Source: Achromobacter xylosoxidans
GTDB lineage: Bacteria > Pseudomonadota > Gammaproteobacteria > Burkholderiales > Burkholderiaceae_B
Length of the DNA stretch: 64,000 bases
Assembly (NCBI RefSeq): GCF_001457475.1
Contig: NZ_LN831029.1
Location: forward strand, 6,696,001 to 6,760,000
Direction: 5' to 3'
Shown here: in pieces, positions 1 to 11,099 of the stretch
Position numbering within the stretch: the stretch's first letter is position 1
Layout: each line of letters starts with the position of its first letter
The notes under the pieces: generated by a model
Seen by the model: the letters and a program-made list of their open reading frames with translations, nothing else
Databases searched by the model: none
What the model was told of the DNA's origin: nothing
Position numbers and translations under genes: made by a program

Positions 1-1
1 A

Positions 2-28
2 AAAAGGCCGGCGATTCGCCGGCCTTTT
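2..28 (-). terminator. Intrinsic terminator downstream of cyaY
   Basis: A perfect 12-bp stem (2-13 with 17-28) closes a 3-nt loop. The A-run at its left edge reads as a U-tract on the minus strand, just past the cyaY stop. The matching T-run on the other side means it could also stop a plus-strand transcript entering from outside the window. Confidence 0.85.
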
Positions 29-37
29 CGTTGGAGA

Positions 38-367
38 CTACAGGCGGATCGTGACGGGCACGCCCGCCGCCGCCGAACAGATCTGCGATAGCGCGTCCGG
101 CAGATTCGGGCCGCCTCGGGTATCGTTCCAGTTCTGGCCGTCGTAGCGGTAATGGAAGCCGCCGCTGCGCGCGGCCACCCACAGTTCCTGCATGGCGGCC
201 TGGCTGTTCACCACCACGTGGGTATTGTCCTCGAACACCATGGTCAGCACATTGCCGCTGCGGCTGGTTTCGACGTCGACGTCGAGCGAAGCCGCCCAGT
301 CATCGGCCTGGCTTTCGATGCTGTCCAGCACCTGGTCGATCAACGCAAGAAATTCGGATTCGGTCAT
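38..367 (-). CDS. cyaY: CyaY, bacterial frataxin homologue
   Basis: A 109-residue frataxin-family protein, the usual length for CyaY. Frataxins are cytosolic iron-binding proteins that modulate iron-sulfur cluster assembly through the cysteine desulfurase complex. The sequence shows the acidic N-terminal helix (MTESEFLALIDQVLDSIE), the strand containing DVDVE and the core motif around WVAARSGGFHYRY. The open frame extends 32 codons upstream to 463, but the ATG at 367 gives the conserved N-terminus, and the extension would overlap the divergent lptM gene. Divergent cyaY and lptM-like genes are also found in E. coli, which supports both calls. Confidence 0.95.
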   Translation of the reverse strand: MTESEFLALIDQVLDSIESQADDWAASLDVDVETSRSGNVLTMVFEDNTHVVVNSQAAMQELWVAARSGGFHYRYDGQNWNDTRGGPNLPDALSQICSAAAGVPVTIRL

Positions 368-422
368 AATCGAGCCTGCAAGAATTACGGAGTTCCCAGT
401 GTTCCAATTGGCATTCAGCCGC

Positions 423-590
423 ATGTCTCTTCGCATTGTAGCCACGCTCGTGGCGACCGGCATGGTTGCGGCCTGCGGCTACAAGGGTCCTTTGTACATG
501 CCCACGCCTGATGGCAAGCCGCCCCCACCCGGGCAGCGCCAGTCCACGCCCCAGGTGCCTCAGATACCGGCCACCCCCACACTGCCATGA
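423..590 (+). CDS. lptM: LptM (YifL-type) small outer-membrane lipoprotein
   Basis: A 55-residue lipoprotein. A short hydrophobic signal ends in a lipobox (VAAC, Cys18), followed by the family signature CGYKGPLYMP and a Pro-rich tail. YifL/LptM proteins are known to assist maturation of the LptD translocon that inserts LPS; applying that role here rests on the signature and on the conserved position beside cyaY. The start at 423 is chosen because it places the lipobox correctly; the longer open frame from 192 is antisense to cyaY. Its stop overlaps the lysA start (ATGA), so the two genes are probably translationally coupled. Confidence 0.9.
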   Translation: MSLRIVATLVATGMVAACGYKGPLYMPTPDGKPPPPGQRQSTPQVPQIPATPTLP

Positions 591-1879
591 CCGCCGCGTT
601 CCCGGTTCCGCCCGAACTGGCCGGGCACCCCTACTTCCAGTACCGCAACAACGTGCTGTACGCCGAAGACGTGCCGCTGGACCATCTGGCCGGACAACTG
701 GGAACGCCCCTGTACGTATACTCGCGCGCCGCGCTACGCGCCGCCTGGGACACCTATCGCAGCGCCGTTGGCCAGCGCCCCGTCCTGGTCTGCTACGGCA
801 TGAAGGCCAATTCCAACCTGGCCATCCTGAAGGAATTCGCCCGCCTGGGCGCGGGGTTCGACATTGTGTCCGGCGGCGAACTCAAGCGCGCCCTGGCCGC
901 GGGCGCGGATCCCGCCAAAATCGTCTTTTCCGGCGTCGGCAAGCAGGTCTGGGAAATGCGCGCCGCCCTGGCTGCCGGCGTCATGTGCTTCAACGTCGAA
1001 TCCGAGGCCGAACTGCAGCGGCTGTCCGACGTGGCCCAGGAAGCCGGGCAGCGTGCCCGGGTATCGCTGCGCGTCAACCCGGACGTCGATGCGCAAACCC
1101 ACCCCTACATTTCCACCGGCCTGAAGGAAAACAAGTTCGGCATTCCCATCGGCGCGGCGCTGGACGCATATCGCAGCGCCCGCCTGCTGCCGGGCCTGGA
1201 AATCACCGGCCTGGATTGCCATATCGGTTCGCAGCTGACCGACATCAGTCCCTATTTCGACGCATTGGAAAAACTCCTCGATCTGGTCGCCGACCTCGAG
1301 GGCATCGGCATCCGCCTGTCGCACCTGGACCTGGGCGGCGGCCTGGGCATCCGCTACAACGATGAAATGCCGCCTTCGCCCAAGGCGCTGCTGGATCACG
1401 TGTTCCAACGCCTGCAGGCCCGCGGCCAGGATCATTTGCGGCTGGTACTGGAACCGGGCCGCTCGCTGGTCGGCAACGCCGGCGTGTTGTTGACCACGGT
1501 TCAGTACCTCAAGCACGGCGAGGCGCGCAATTTTGCCGTCGTCGACGCGGCCATGAACGACCTGCTGCGGCCGGCGCTGTATGACGCCTGGCATGGCCTG
1601 CAGCCCCTGCGCCCGCGCGCCGGCGACACGATCGACTACGACGTCGTCGGCCCGGTCTGCGAAAGCGCCGACTGGCTGGCACGCCAACGCGCGTTGGTGC
1701 TCGAACAAGATGACGTGCTGGCGCTGGAATCGGCCGGCGCCTATGGCATGACGATGGCAGGCAACTACAACACTCGCCCCCGTGCGGCCGAAGTCATGGT
1801 CGACGGCGGCCACTACCATGTGGTGCGCCAGCGCGAGACCCTCGACGACCTGCTGCGCGGCGAGTCGACGTTGCCCTGA
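587..1879 (+). CDS. lysA: Diaminopimelate decarboxylase
   Basis: A 430-residue fold-III PLP enzyme that converts meso-diaminopimelate to L-lysine, the last step of lysine synthesis. Visible landmarks are the PLP-binding lysine in CYGMKANSN (Lys73), the HIGSQ motif, a Gly-rich phosphate-binding segment (LGGGLG), EPGRSLV, and the catalytic cysteine in GPVCESADWL. The start overlaps the lptM stop by 4 bp. In E. coli lptM is followed by dapF; here the lysine-branch enzyme LysA occupies that position. A strong terminator follows. Confidence 0.97.
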   Translation: MTAAFPVPPELAGHPYFQYRNNVLYAEDVPLDHLAGQLGTPLYVYSRAALRAAWDTYRSAVGQRPVLVCYGMKANSNLAILKEFARLGAGFDIVSGGELKRALAAGADPAKIVFSGVGKQVWEMRAALAAGVMCFNVESEAELQRLSDVAQEAGQRARVSLRVNPDVDAQTHPYISTGLKENKFGIPIGAALDAYRSARLLPGLEITGLDCHIGSQLTDISPYFDALEKLLDLVADLEGIGIRLSHLDLGGGLGIRYNDEMPPSPKALLDHVFQRLQARGQDHLRLVLEPGRSLVGNAGVLLTTVQYLKHGEARNFAVVDAAMNDLLRPALYDAWHGLQPLRPRAGDTIDYDVVGPVCESADWLARQRALVLEQDDVLALESAGAYGMTMAGNYNTRPRAAEVMVDGGHYHVVRQRETLDDLLRGESTLP

Positions 1880-1892
1880 TCCCTGCCCTGCG

Positions 1893-1930
1893 CCATGTGA
1901 AAAGGCCCCGAACGGGGCCTTTTCACATGG
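1893..1930. terminator. Bidirectional terminator between lysA and ccsB
   Basis: A 17-bp perfect inverted repeat (1893-1909 with 1914-1930) around a 4-nt loop. Its arms contain A4 and T4 runs flanking the GC core, so it can act in both directions. It lies between the convergent lysA and ccsB genes. Confidence 0.85.
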
Positions 1931-1939
1931 ATGGAACAA

Positions 1940-3286
1940 TCAGAGCTGGCCGTACGAATGCAGCCCGGACAGGAACATGTTCACTCCCAGGAAGGCAAAG
2001 CCGGTGATCAGCAGCCCCGTCAGCGCCCAGTAGGCCGCCATCGTGCCGCGCAGGCCCTTGATCAGCCGCATGTGCAGCCAGGCCGCGTAGTTCAGCCAGA
2101 CGATCAGCGCCCAGGTTTCCTTGGGGTCCCACTGCCAGTATGCGCCCCAGGCGTCCGCGGCCCACAGCGCGCCCAGGATGGTCGCCACGGTGAAGAAGGC
2201 GAAGCCGATGGCGATGGCGCGGTACATGATGTCGTCCAGCACCTCCAGCGGCGGCAGCGCGGCGGCGATGCGGCGCCGGCCCAGCAGGATGGCGCCGACG
2301 ATCACCGCGCCGATGCCGAAATACAGCATCCAGGTGGCCGACAGGCCGTCGGTGCGGAACACCATGGGCTCGGCGCACAGCAGCACGCCCAGCACGAACA
2401 GCGGCGCCAGCTTGAGCCACGACGAGGTCTGGCCGTGCTGCTTGATCAGGTAGGCGAAACCGACCATGGCCGCCAGCGAGAAGGTGCCGTAGCCGATGAA
2501 GTTGGCGGGCACATGCAGCTTCATCCACCAGCTCTTGAGCGCCGGCACCAGCGGCTGGATCTGCCCGGCATCGCGCGTGAACGAATACCACAGCAGGAAC
2601 ACCACCGCCGAGGTCACCACCAGCAGCACGAAGCCGCCCAGCGCGCGCGTGGCGTACTTGCGTTCGTAGTACAGATAGAACAACGCCGTGATCAGCGCGA
2701 ACAGCACGAACACTTCGTACAGGTTGCTGACCGGGATGTGGCCCAGATCCGGGCCCATCAGGTGGCCCTCGCGCCAGCGCACCAGCAGGCCGGTGACGCC
2801 CGCGAACACCGCGCCCCACGTCAGGGCCGTGCCCAGCCAGGCCGCGGTCGGGCTGAAGAAACCGATCCAGTAGCAGACCATGGCCAGCGCGAACAGCGCG
2901 CTCATCCACAGGATGGCCGACTGCGACGAGAACAGGTATTTCAGGAAGAACACCTGCTCGGCCCGCGCCAGGTCGTTGCCGTAGAGCATCAGTGCCAGGC
3001 CGGCCGCGATCGCACAGGCCACCATCAGGCGGCGCAGGGGCCGCCACAGCCAGCCCATCCAGGCCAGCACCGGCACGGTGCCGCACAGGATGATCTTCTC
3101 GTAGTAGTCCATGGCGCCGCTGAAACGCGTCAGCGCGAAACCGGCGCCCGCCGCCAGCAGCAGGAAGAACACGATGTCCGTCCAGTCCGGCCGGCCGCGC
3201 TGCGCGCGGCTGTCACCGGTCTCGGACAGGCTGTCCTGCCAGAGGTTGTCGGGCGTGGGGGAATGCGTGGTGGTGGTCGTGGACAT
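1940..3286 (-). CDS. ccsB: Cytochrome c biogenesis protein CcsB (CcsA/ResC family, system II)
   Basis: A 448-residue multi-spanning membrane protein. With ResB it forms the system II haem exporter and cytochrome c synthase, which attaches haem to CXXCH motifs in the periplasm. The tryptophan-rich haem-binding WWD motif (WGAYWQWDPKE) lies at about residues 380-390, followed by conserved His-containing helices. It is downstream of resB with an 8-bp gap, so the pair is an operon. The neighbouring diheme cytochrome c4 gene is a likely client. The ATG at 3286 is the only sensible start. Confidence 0.95.
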   Translation of the reverse strand: MSTTTTTHSPTPDNLWQDSLSETGDSRAQRGRPDWTDIVFFLLLAAGAGFALTRFSGAMDYYEKIILCGTVPVLAWMGWLWRPLRRLMVACAIAAGLALMLYGNDLARAEQVFFLKYLFSSQSAILWMSALFALAMVCYWIGFFSPTAAWLGTALTWGAVFAGVTGLLVRWREGHLMGPDLGHIPVSNLYEVFVLFALITALFYLYYERKYATRALGGFVLLVVTSAVVFLLWYSFTRDAGQIQPLVPALKSWWMKLHVPANFIGYGTFSLAAMVGFAYLIKQHGQTSSWLKLAPLFVLGVLLCAEPMVFRTDGLSATWMLYFGIGAVIVGAILLGRRRIAAALPPLEVLDDIMYRAIAIGFAFFTVATILGALWAADAWGAYWQWDPKETWALIVWLNYAAWLHMRLIKGLRGTMAAYWALTGLLITGFAFLGVNMFLSGLHSYGQL

Positions 3287-3294
3287 AGGAAACC

Positions 3295-5373
3295 TTAAGA
3301 CCCTTTCTGGCGCAGCAGCGCCTGCTTGAAGCGATCGAACTCCTGGTTGAAGTCGAGTGTACGCTTCTGCGACGTCATCGCCGCCAGGATGCCGCTGCCG
3401 CCTTCCTGCGGCTTGATCCAGATCCAGACGCGGCGATCCCGAATATAGAACATCGAAAACACCCCCAGGACCAGCAACAGGCTGCCCAGGTAGACCGTAT
3501 TCTTGCCCGGCGTGCGGCTGACCTGGAACACGCTGGCCTGCACGTGGTTGAAATCAGCCAGAGAGAAGAACACCGGCGCCGGATAGACGGTCAGGTCGGA
3601 CAGCGCCGCCACCGCCAGGCGCGACCACACTGCCGCGCGCTCGGCCTCGGGGCCCTCGGTCGGGACCGGCGGCAATCCGGCGCGCTCGCGCTCGACCGCC
3701 CGCAATTCGTTCATGCTGGCGCCGATCAGTCGAATGACCACGTCCGCGGCGCGCTCCAGGTCGGCGGCCGGCGTGTTGGCCTGCAGGAACGCGGCGACGG
3801 CCTGCAGGCCGCCGGAAGCATAGGTTTCCAGGGCGCGCTCGGCGGCCGTCTGCAAGGGCTGGCGGTCCGCGCCGCTCGGGCTGTTGCGTTCGGCGAAGCG
3901 GCGCGCCGCCTCCTGCCGCGCCGCCGGATCGGCCAGCGTGGCGCGCAAACGCATGAACTCCGCCACCGAACTGTCGTCGTCGGCCGGGATCCGCAGGTAA
4001 CGGAAGGGCTCGGACGCGTTGTTGCGCACACCAGCCAGGAACACGCTGGCGCCGTCCAGCTGCACCGGCAACATGTAATTCTGGAATTCATGCGCCTGGC
4101 CCGCGTCGTCGATCAGCTTGTATTCGACGCTGGGGCCCACGTTGCGCAGGTTTTCGTTCTTCTTGCCCGCCGCGCTGCCGGCCACCGAGGCGACGTGCTC
4201 GGCGAAGCTCTGGTTGCCCCCCTTGGGCTCGCCACCGGTCAGGTCCTCGACGTTGATCGGACGCAGGGCCGTGATTTCCACGTTCATGCTGCGCGGGCCG
4301 CGCGCAGTGTGAGCGGTTACTTCGGCGGTCTTGCCCACCGTGCCGTCGACATTGAACGTGGCGCTGTCCGCGCCCACCAGCGGGTAGCCCTTGAGCACCA
4401 CCGTGCTGCCGCCATCGTCGAAGCTGGACTGGTAGACCGTCATGCCCTTGAAGCGCAGCGGCTCATTGACTTCGATGGTCGAGTCGAACGACTTGCCGGT
4501 ATCGGGATCCGTCACTTCCACTTCGCTGGCGAAGCGGCTGGGCATACCGGTCGAGTAGTAATCGACGATGAATTTCTTCAACTTCAACGTGAAGGGCATG
4601 GGCTGCACCAGGGCGCCGTCGCCCACCATCACCACCGCCGTGCTGGCCTGGCCGTTCTCCGGGACCAGCACGCTGGCGCGGAAGCTGGGATTGTTGACCG
4701 ACAGGCGGCCGCTTTCCGGCACTTCCGAGATCAGCATGTTCTCGACGATCGGCTTCTTGCCGCCGAACATGACCTGCAGGCGCACCGGCAGCTCGCTGTC
4801 GAGCAGGCCGCCGACACAGATGATGACCATGGCGGCGTGGGCGAATACGTAGCCCAGCCGGTTTGCGCTGCCCTTCTTGGCCGCCAGCAGCACGCCGGTG
4901 CTGTCCTGGCGCTCGCGCACCGCATAGCCCATGCGCTTGAGCAGCGCCGTCAGGCCGGCCGCGGTCTGCGGCACGTCGCTGGGCGCGTCGGTCTCGACGC
5001 GGTGCGGGAAGGCCCGCAGGCTGCCGCCGCGCACGTGTTCGCGGAACGAACGCGCATCACGCAGCATCTTGGGCGCGTTGCGGATCAGGCAGACCGAAGT
5101 CGAGATCACCAGGAACGCCATGATCAGCAGGAACCACCAGCTGTTGTAGACGTGCCAGATCGAGAACTTGTCGAACACCTCGAACCAGAACGGGCCGAAC
5201 TGGTCGATGTAGTTATTGGACGACCGGTTCTGCTGCAGGACCGTCCCCACCAGGCTGGCCACGCAGATGAACATCAGCAGGCTGACGGCGAACCGCATCG
5301 AGCCCAGCAATTCGAACAGATCGCGGGGCAGGCTGCGCAGGGAGGGACGGGAGTGTGTCTGAGTCGAATTCAT
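3295..5373 (-). CDS. resB: Cytochrome c biogenesis protein ResB (Ccs1)
   Basis: A 692-residue system II partner of CcsB. Three N-terminal transmembrane segments come first (LGSMRFAVSLLMF, WWFLLIMAFLVIS, VFAHAAMVIICVGG), then a large periplasmic domain and a last transmembrane helix (VYLGSLLLVLGVFSMFYI) near the C-terminus. The start at 5373 (MNSTQTHSRP) is chosen over an upstream TTG that would add seven atypical residues; the Shine-Dalgarno is weak in both cases. The gene lies between ccsB and cytochrome c4 on the same strand. Confidence 0.94.
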   Translation of the reverse strand: MNSTQTHSRPSLRSLPRDLFELLGSMRFAVSLLMFICVASLVGTVLQQNRSSNNYIDQFGPFWFEVFDKFSIWHVYNSWWFLLIMAFLVISTSVCLIRNAPKMLRDARSFREHVRGGSLRAFPHRVETDAPSDVPQTAAGLTALLKRMGYAVRERQDSTGVLLAAKKGSANRLGYVFAHAAMVIICVGGLLDSELPVRLQVMFGGKKPIVENMLISEVPESGRLSVNNPSFRASVLVPENGQASTAVVMVGDGALVQPMPFTLKLKKFIVDYYSTGMPSRFASEVEVTDPDTGKSFDSTIEVNEPLRFKGMTVYQSSFDDGGSTVVLKGYPLVGADSATFNVDGTVGKTAEVTAHTARGPRSMNVEITALRPINVEDLTGGEPKGGNQSFAEHVASVAGSAAGKKNENLRNVGPSVEYKLIDDAGQAHEFQNYMLPVQLDGASVFLAGVRNNASEPFRYLRIPADDDSSVAEFMRLRATLADPAARQEAARRFAERNSPSGADRQPLQTAAERALETYASGGLQAVAAFLQANTPAADLERAADVVIRLIGASMNELRAVERERAGLPPVPTEGPEAERAAVWSRLAVAALSDLTVYPAPVFFSLADFNHVQASVFQVSRTPGKNTVYLGSLLLVLGVFSMFYIRDRRVWIWIKPQEGGSGILAAMTSQKRTLDFNQEFDRFKQALLRQKGS

Positions 5374-5493
5374 GAAAAAAGGGGGGCCGCGCAATCGGCT
5401 ACCCCCCTCGTAGACAGCGCGTGGCGGGACCAGGTTCCGCCATGCTCAGGTTTGCGTGAACGCGGACCAGCCGCGCGCATTGCCGGCAGGTGG

Positions 5494-6195
5494 TTACCGC
5501 AAGCCGGCCGCGTAGTCCGCCACGGCCTTGATGTCGGCATCCGACATCCGGTCGGCCACGGCGTGCATCACGTCGTTGGCGCGATCGCCGCTGCGGAACA
5601 GCTTGAGCTGCTCTTCGATGTACATGGGAAACTGACCCGACAGCCGGGGGTACTGGCCCGGAATGCCCGCGCCATTGGCAGAATGGCATGCGGCACAAGC
5701 CGGAACATTGCGCTCGGGCAAACCGCCGCGCCAGATCTTTTGACCCAGATCAACCAACTTCTCCTGGCCGGCGGTGGCCGGCTCTTTCAGCGGCTGCTGC
5801 GCCAGGTACAGCGCGATGTTCTGCATGTCGGCCGGCGTCAGGTTCTGCGCCATGGCGGTCATGGGAGTGGGATTGCCGCCGGGCCCGTTGCGCACAGGCA
5901 GCTTGGCGCCCTGCTTGACCTGGAAGTCGGTCAGCTGCTTGACCAGGTATTCGTGGGGTTGCGCGGCCAGGTTGGGATTCACCGGGATGGTGCTGTTACC
6001 CGCCGCGCCATGACAGGACGCACAGGCGATGATGCCGCGCGAGGCGTCGCCCTGGTCAAACAGCTGCCCGCCCTTGGCGGCATCTGGCTTGGCCGGACCC
6101 GCGGCGCCTTCGGCGGCGAGACTCGTAGTAGAAAAGGCGGAGGCGCCGAGCAACAGCCCGCTCGCAACCAACATCCGGGACAGCACACGCTTCAT
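5494..6195 (-). CDS. Diheme cytochrome c4
   Basis: A 233-residue exported protein with two c-type haem sites, CASCH (Cys58-His62) and CAACH (Cys167-His171), in two homologous cytochrome domains. This is the cytochrome c4 layout. Such proteins carry electrons from the bc1 complex to terminal oxidases in the periplasm. A signal peptide (MKRVLSRMLVASGLLLGASA) ends near residue 28. The start at 6195 puts the signal peptide at the N-terminus; the longer frame has no signal. The gene is upstream of resB-ccsB and divergent from engB, an arrangement conserved in many proteobacteria. Confidence 0.95.
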   Translation of the reverse strand: MKRVLSRMLVASGLLLGASAFSTTSLAAEGAAGPAKPDAAKGGQLFDQGDASRGIIACASCHGAAGNSTIPVNPNLAAQPHEYLVKQLTDFQVKQGAKLPVRNGPGGNPTPMTAMAQNLTPADMQNIALYLAQQPLKEPATAGQEKLVDLGQKIWRGGLPERNVPACAACHSANGAGIPGQYPRLSGQFPMYIEEQLKLFRSGDRANDVMHAVADRMSDADIKAVADYAAGLR

Positions 6196-6450
6196 GAAGA
6201 CCTCGACGATCACATCGATCAAGGCGCAAAAAGGCGCCCACGCCTGCCCGCACATCTGGAAAACCGTATCGAACCTGATTTGCCCGATTGCCTGCTCGTC
6301 AAAGGCGCAAGTACCTGGGAAACCGGATGTCCGGCTGGTACGAAATACCCTCAACAGTAAGCAAAAGAGACGGCTCCGCGCACGGGGACCACTGTTGCAA
6401 ACGCCGGATTATACAATAGGGCTCGAAACCAACCGTATCCAAAGCCACCC

Positions 6451-8087
<1,637 letters not shown>

Positions 8088-8146
8088 TCGCGGCTGGCGG
8101 GGGCCTGCTCGGCCCTGCCCCGCTCGTCATCCGCGCGCCCCGGCAT

Positions 8147-8195
8147 GAAACGCGCACACGAAACGCGCACACGAAACGCGCCCATGCAACGCGCC
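8147..8195 (+). repeat. Short 13-bp tandem repeat downstream of hemB
   Basis: The unit GAAACGCGCACAC occurs at 8147-8159 and 8160-8172, followed by a shortened third copy from 8173 and a diverged copy ending at 8195. It is non-coding and lies between the hemB stop and the terminator hairpin. Confidence 0.7.
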
Positions 8196-8202
8196 AACTA
8201 CC

Positions 8203-8223
8203 GGCGGGCCCTTGCGGCCCGCC
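8203..8223. terminator. GC-rich hairpin between convergent hemB and the EamA gene
   Basis: An 8-bp stem (8203-8210 with 8216-8223) with a 5-nt loop. There is no clear T-tract on either side, so it is a weaker candidate than the other terminators in the window. Confidence 0.5.
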
Positions 8224-8229
8224 ACGGTT

Positions 8230-9153
8230 TCAACGCGACGCCGGCGCGCAGCGGCGCAGGCCCAGCCAGGTGCCGCTGAGAATGCAGGCCAGCCCCGCCA
8301 CGTGCACCAGCGTGACGTGCTCGTCCAGGAACAGCGCGGCGAACAGCAGGCCGAAGATCGGCAGCCAGTTCACGAACAGCGCGGCGCGGCTGATCCCCAG
8401 CCTGGCAATGCCCGCGTTCCACAGGATGTTGCTGACGCCCGAGGCGATCACCGCCGAGAACAGCAGCACCAGCCACGGCCACCACGTCATGCTCCAGTTG
8501 TCCGCGTCATAGGACGACGGCGTCATGGCCGCATGCGCCATCAACATCAGGCCGCCGGCCAAGTACATGTACCAGAGCATCGCCAGCGGATCGAGCGTGC
8601 GCGAGATGCGCTGGATCACCAGCCCGCCGAACACGAACACCGCCACCGCCAGGAACACGATGGCGTCGCCCCAACCGGTCAGGCCGATTTGCGCGCCGCT
8701 GCCCACCACCACCATGGCCACGCCCGCCAGCCCCAGCAAGGCGCCGGCGATCCGCAGCCATGTCAGCCGCTCGCGATAGAACAGCGCCGCCAGCAGCGCC
8801 GACAGCAAGGGACTGGTGGCCATCAGCAGCGTGCCGTTGGCGGCCGACGAGAACTGCAGCCCGTACACCAGCGCGGTCTGGTGCGCATACACCACCAGGA
8901 AGCCGGCCAGCGCGACCCAGGCCAGTTCCACGCGCCCCAGCCTCGGAATGCGGCCGCGACGCGCCTTGACGATGAGGGTGACGGCAACGAACGCCACGGC
9001 GATCCGCAAGGCCGCCAGGGCGCGGATATCCATGTGCTGCGTCAGGTACTTGATGGAGACGATGTTCAGGCCCCAGGTGGCCATGACGAACATCAGTTGC
9101 AGATAGATCAGACCGGTGCGGTCCTGGCTTGCATCGACTGTCGAAGACGTCAC
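8230..9153 (-). CDS. EamA/DMT-family membrane transporter
   Basis: A 307-residue inner-membrane protein with about ten predicted transmembrane segments in two EamA halves (for example ATWGLNIVSIKYL near the start of the first, and GWGDAIVFLAVAVFVFGGLV opening the second). Family members export metabolites such as amino acids; the substrate cannot be read from sequence. The start is taken as GTG at 9153, with a weak upstream Shine-Dalgarno. It lies downstream of dsbD on the same strand with a 71-bp gap, and converges on hemB. Confidence 0.85.
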   Translation of the reverse strand: MTSSTVDASQDRTGLIYLQLMFVMATWGLNIVSIKYLTQHMDIRALAALRIAVAFVAVTLIVKARRGRIPRLGRVELAWVALAGFLVVYAHQTALVYGLQFSSAANGTLLMATSPLLSALLAALFYRERLTWLRIAGALLGLAGVAMVVVGSGAQIGLTGWGDAIVFLAVAVFVFGGLVIQRISRTLDPLAMLWYMYLAGGLMLMAHAAMTPSSYDADNWSMTWWPWLVLLFSAVIASGVSNILWNAGIARLGISRAALFVNWLPIFGLLFAALFLDEHVTLVHVAGLACILSGTWLGLRRCAPASR

Positions 9154-9224
9154 GGGCGCCGGCCTGAGGGGTTGGAGGCGCCGCCCACGCGGCGCGAACC
9201 CTCATGGTAGCGGCCGGCCGCCGC

Positions 9225-11099
9225 TCAGCGCAATAGCACGCGGTCCAGCGAGTCGGCGAAGCGCTTGGCGTCCTGGAAGCCCACGACACGGGCGTCCGGC
9301 AGCTCCTTGCCGCCGGGCGCGAAGAACATGATCCCCGGCGGGCCGAACAGGCGGAAACGCTTGAGCAGCGCACGGTCATCGGCATTGTTGGCGGTGACGT
9401 CGGCCTGCACCAGCAGCATGCCGGCCATGCGTTGCGCCACGCCCGGATCGGTGAAGGTGAAGCGCTCCATCTCGCGGCACGACACGCACCAGTCGGCGTA
9501 GAAGTCCAGCATCACCGGCTGCGTGCTCGCGGCCAGCAGCGCGTCCAGCTCGGCGTTGTTGCGCACGCGCTTGAATTGCACCTCGCCGGCATGCGCGGCG
9601 GCGCCCGAGGCCGCCGGGCCGCCGGAAGCAAAGTGCGACAGCGGCTGCAGCACGTCGCGGCCGCCGCTGGCCGCGCCGACCAGCCACGCGGCCGCGGCCA
9701 GGGCCAGCAACAGGCCGACGCCCTTGCCGAACATGCGCGCCGAGCCGGCGCCCGCCGGCAACGCGTCGAACGCGCGCAGCATCACGGCGCCGACGATCGC
9801 CAGGAAGGCCCAGCCGGTCATCTGCACCCAGGTCGGCACCACCGGAATCAGCATCCACCACGCGGTCGCCAGCAGCAGCATGCCGAACAGCCGCTTGACG
9901 CCATCCATCCACGGCCCGGCCTTGGGCAGCAACGCGCCCGACGAGGCGCCGACGATCAGCAGCGGCACGCCCATGCCCCACGCCATCGCGAACAGGGCCG
10001 AGCCCCCCAGCACCACGTCGCCGGTCTGCGAGATGTACAGCAACGCGCCGGCCAGCGGCGCGGCCACGCACGGCCCGACGATCAGCGCCGACAGCGCGCC
10101 CATCAGCAACGCGCCGGTGTAACGGCCGCCGGGAATGCGCGACGAGCGCTCGGCCAGCCGCGCCTGAATGCCGGACGGCATCTGGAAGGTGAAGGCATCG
10201 AACATCGCCAGCGCCAGCACCGCCAGCAGGATCGCGAACAGCGTCAGGATCCACGGCGTCTGCAGCCACGCGGCCAGGCCCGCGCCGCTCAGGCCGGCGG
10301 CCACGCCCAGCGCGGTGTAGACCACCGACATGCCCAGCACGTAGGTCGCCGCCAACGCCAGGCCACGGCCGCGCGTCGGGCGTTCCTGGCTGGCGCCGCC
10401 CAGCACGATCGACGACAGGATGGGAATCATGGGCAGCACGCAGGGCGTGAACGCCAGCAACAGGCCCAGCACCAGGAACACGCCGGCCGTCTTGATCCAG
10501 CCCAGCCCGCCCAGGGCATCGGCCAGGCCGGTGTCGCCCGCGTTCACCAGCGCGCTCAGGCCGCCGCCCGATGCCGCCGGCGCGGCCGAGGCGCCACCGC
10601 CGCCCGCCAGCGCGTAGCCGCCCGCCACCGGCGTCAGCTTCACACTGCTGTCCATCGGCGGATAGCACAGGCCGGCATCGGCGCAGCCCTGCCCGGTCAG
10701 CGTCAGCGTGAACGGCTGGCCACCGGGCGTCACCGGCACCCGGATCACCACGTCCTGGTGGTAGACCTCCATGTCCTTCTCGAAGGTCGGGTCGTACTTG
10801 ACCTCGCCCTTGGGGTAGACCGGCTCGCCCAGGGTAGCCGCGCCCAGGGGGCTGATGCTGATGCCGAAGCGCTCGCGGTACATGTAATAGCCCGGCGCCA
10901 CCCGGAAGCGCAGCTCGACGGTATCCGGCGTGGCCATCGCCGCGCTGAAGACGAAGGCCTTTTCCGGCTCGAGGAACTCGGCCTCGGCGCGCGCCGGCGC
11001 GTTCCAGGCCAGCCACAGCAGCGCCATGGCCAGCGCCGCCAGCAACTTGGGAAAAAAGGCACGCATCGGCGCGTGGAGCCGGACCGCGGGTTGCAACAT
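9225..11099 (-). CDS. dsbD: Thiol:disulfide interchange protein DsbD
   Basis: A 624-residue transmembrane reductant shuttle that moves electrons from cytosolic thioredoxin to periplasmic DsbC and cytochrome c maturation. Three domains are visible: a signal peptide and N-terminal periplasmic domain with Cys139 and Cys145 (GCADAGLCYPP), an eight-helix membrane domain with the two essential cysteines in FTPCVLPM and VGPCVAAPL, and a C-terminal thioredoxin domain with CVSC (Cys538, Cys541). The start at 11099 shares one base with the cutA stop (TGATG), so translation is coupled. cutA and dsbD (cutA2/dipZ) are also neighbours in E. coli. Confidence 0.96.
   Translation of the reverse strand: MLQPAVRLHAPMRAFFPKLLAALAMALLWLAWNAPARAEAEFLEPEKAFVFSAAMATPDTVELRFRVAPGYYMYRERFGISISPLGAATLGEPVYPKGEVKYDPTFEKDMEVYHQDVVIRVPVTPGGQPFTLTLTGQGCADAGLCYPPMDSSVKLTPVAGGYALAGGGGASAAPAASGGGLSALVNAGDTGLADALGGLGWIKTAGVFLVLGLLLAFTPCVLPMIPILSSIVLGGASQERPTRGRGLALAATYVLGMSVVYTALGVAAGLSGAGLAAWLQTPWILTLFAILLAVLALAMFDAFTFQMPSGIQARLAERSSRIPGGRYTGALLMGALSALIVGPCVAAPLAGALLYISQTGDVVLGGSALFAMAWGMGVPLLIVGASSGALLPKAGPWMDGVKRLFGMLLLATAWWMLIPVVPTWVQMTGWAFLAIVGAVMLRAFDALPAGAGSARMFGKGVGLLLALAAAAWLVGAASGGRDVLQPLSHFASGGPAASGAAAHAGEVQFKRVRNNAELDALLAASTQPVMLDFYADWCVSCREMERFTFTDPGVAQRMAGMLLVQADVTANNADDRALLKRFRLFGPPGIMFFAPGGKELPDARVVGFQDAKRFADSLDRVLLR

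Noticed and set aside
368..463. Upstream extension of cyaY to 463
   Set aside because: It overlaps the divergent lptM gene and gives no frataxin-like sequence before MTESEF.
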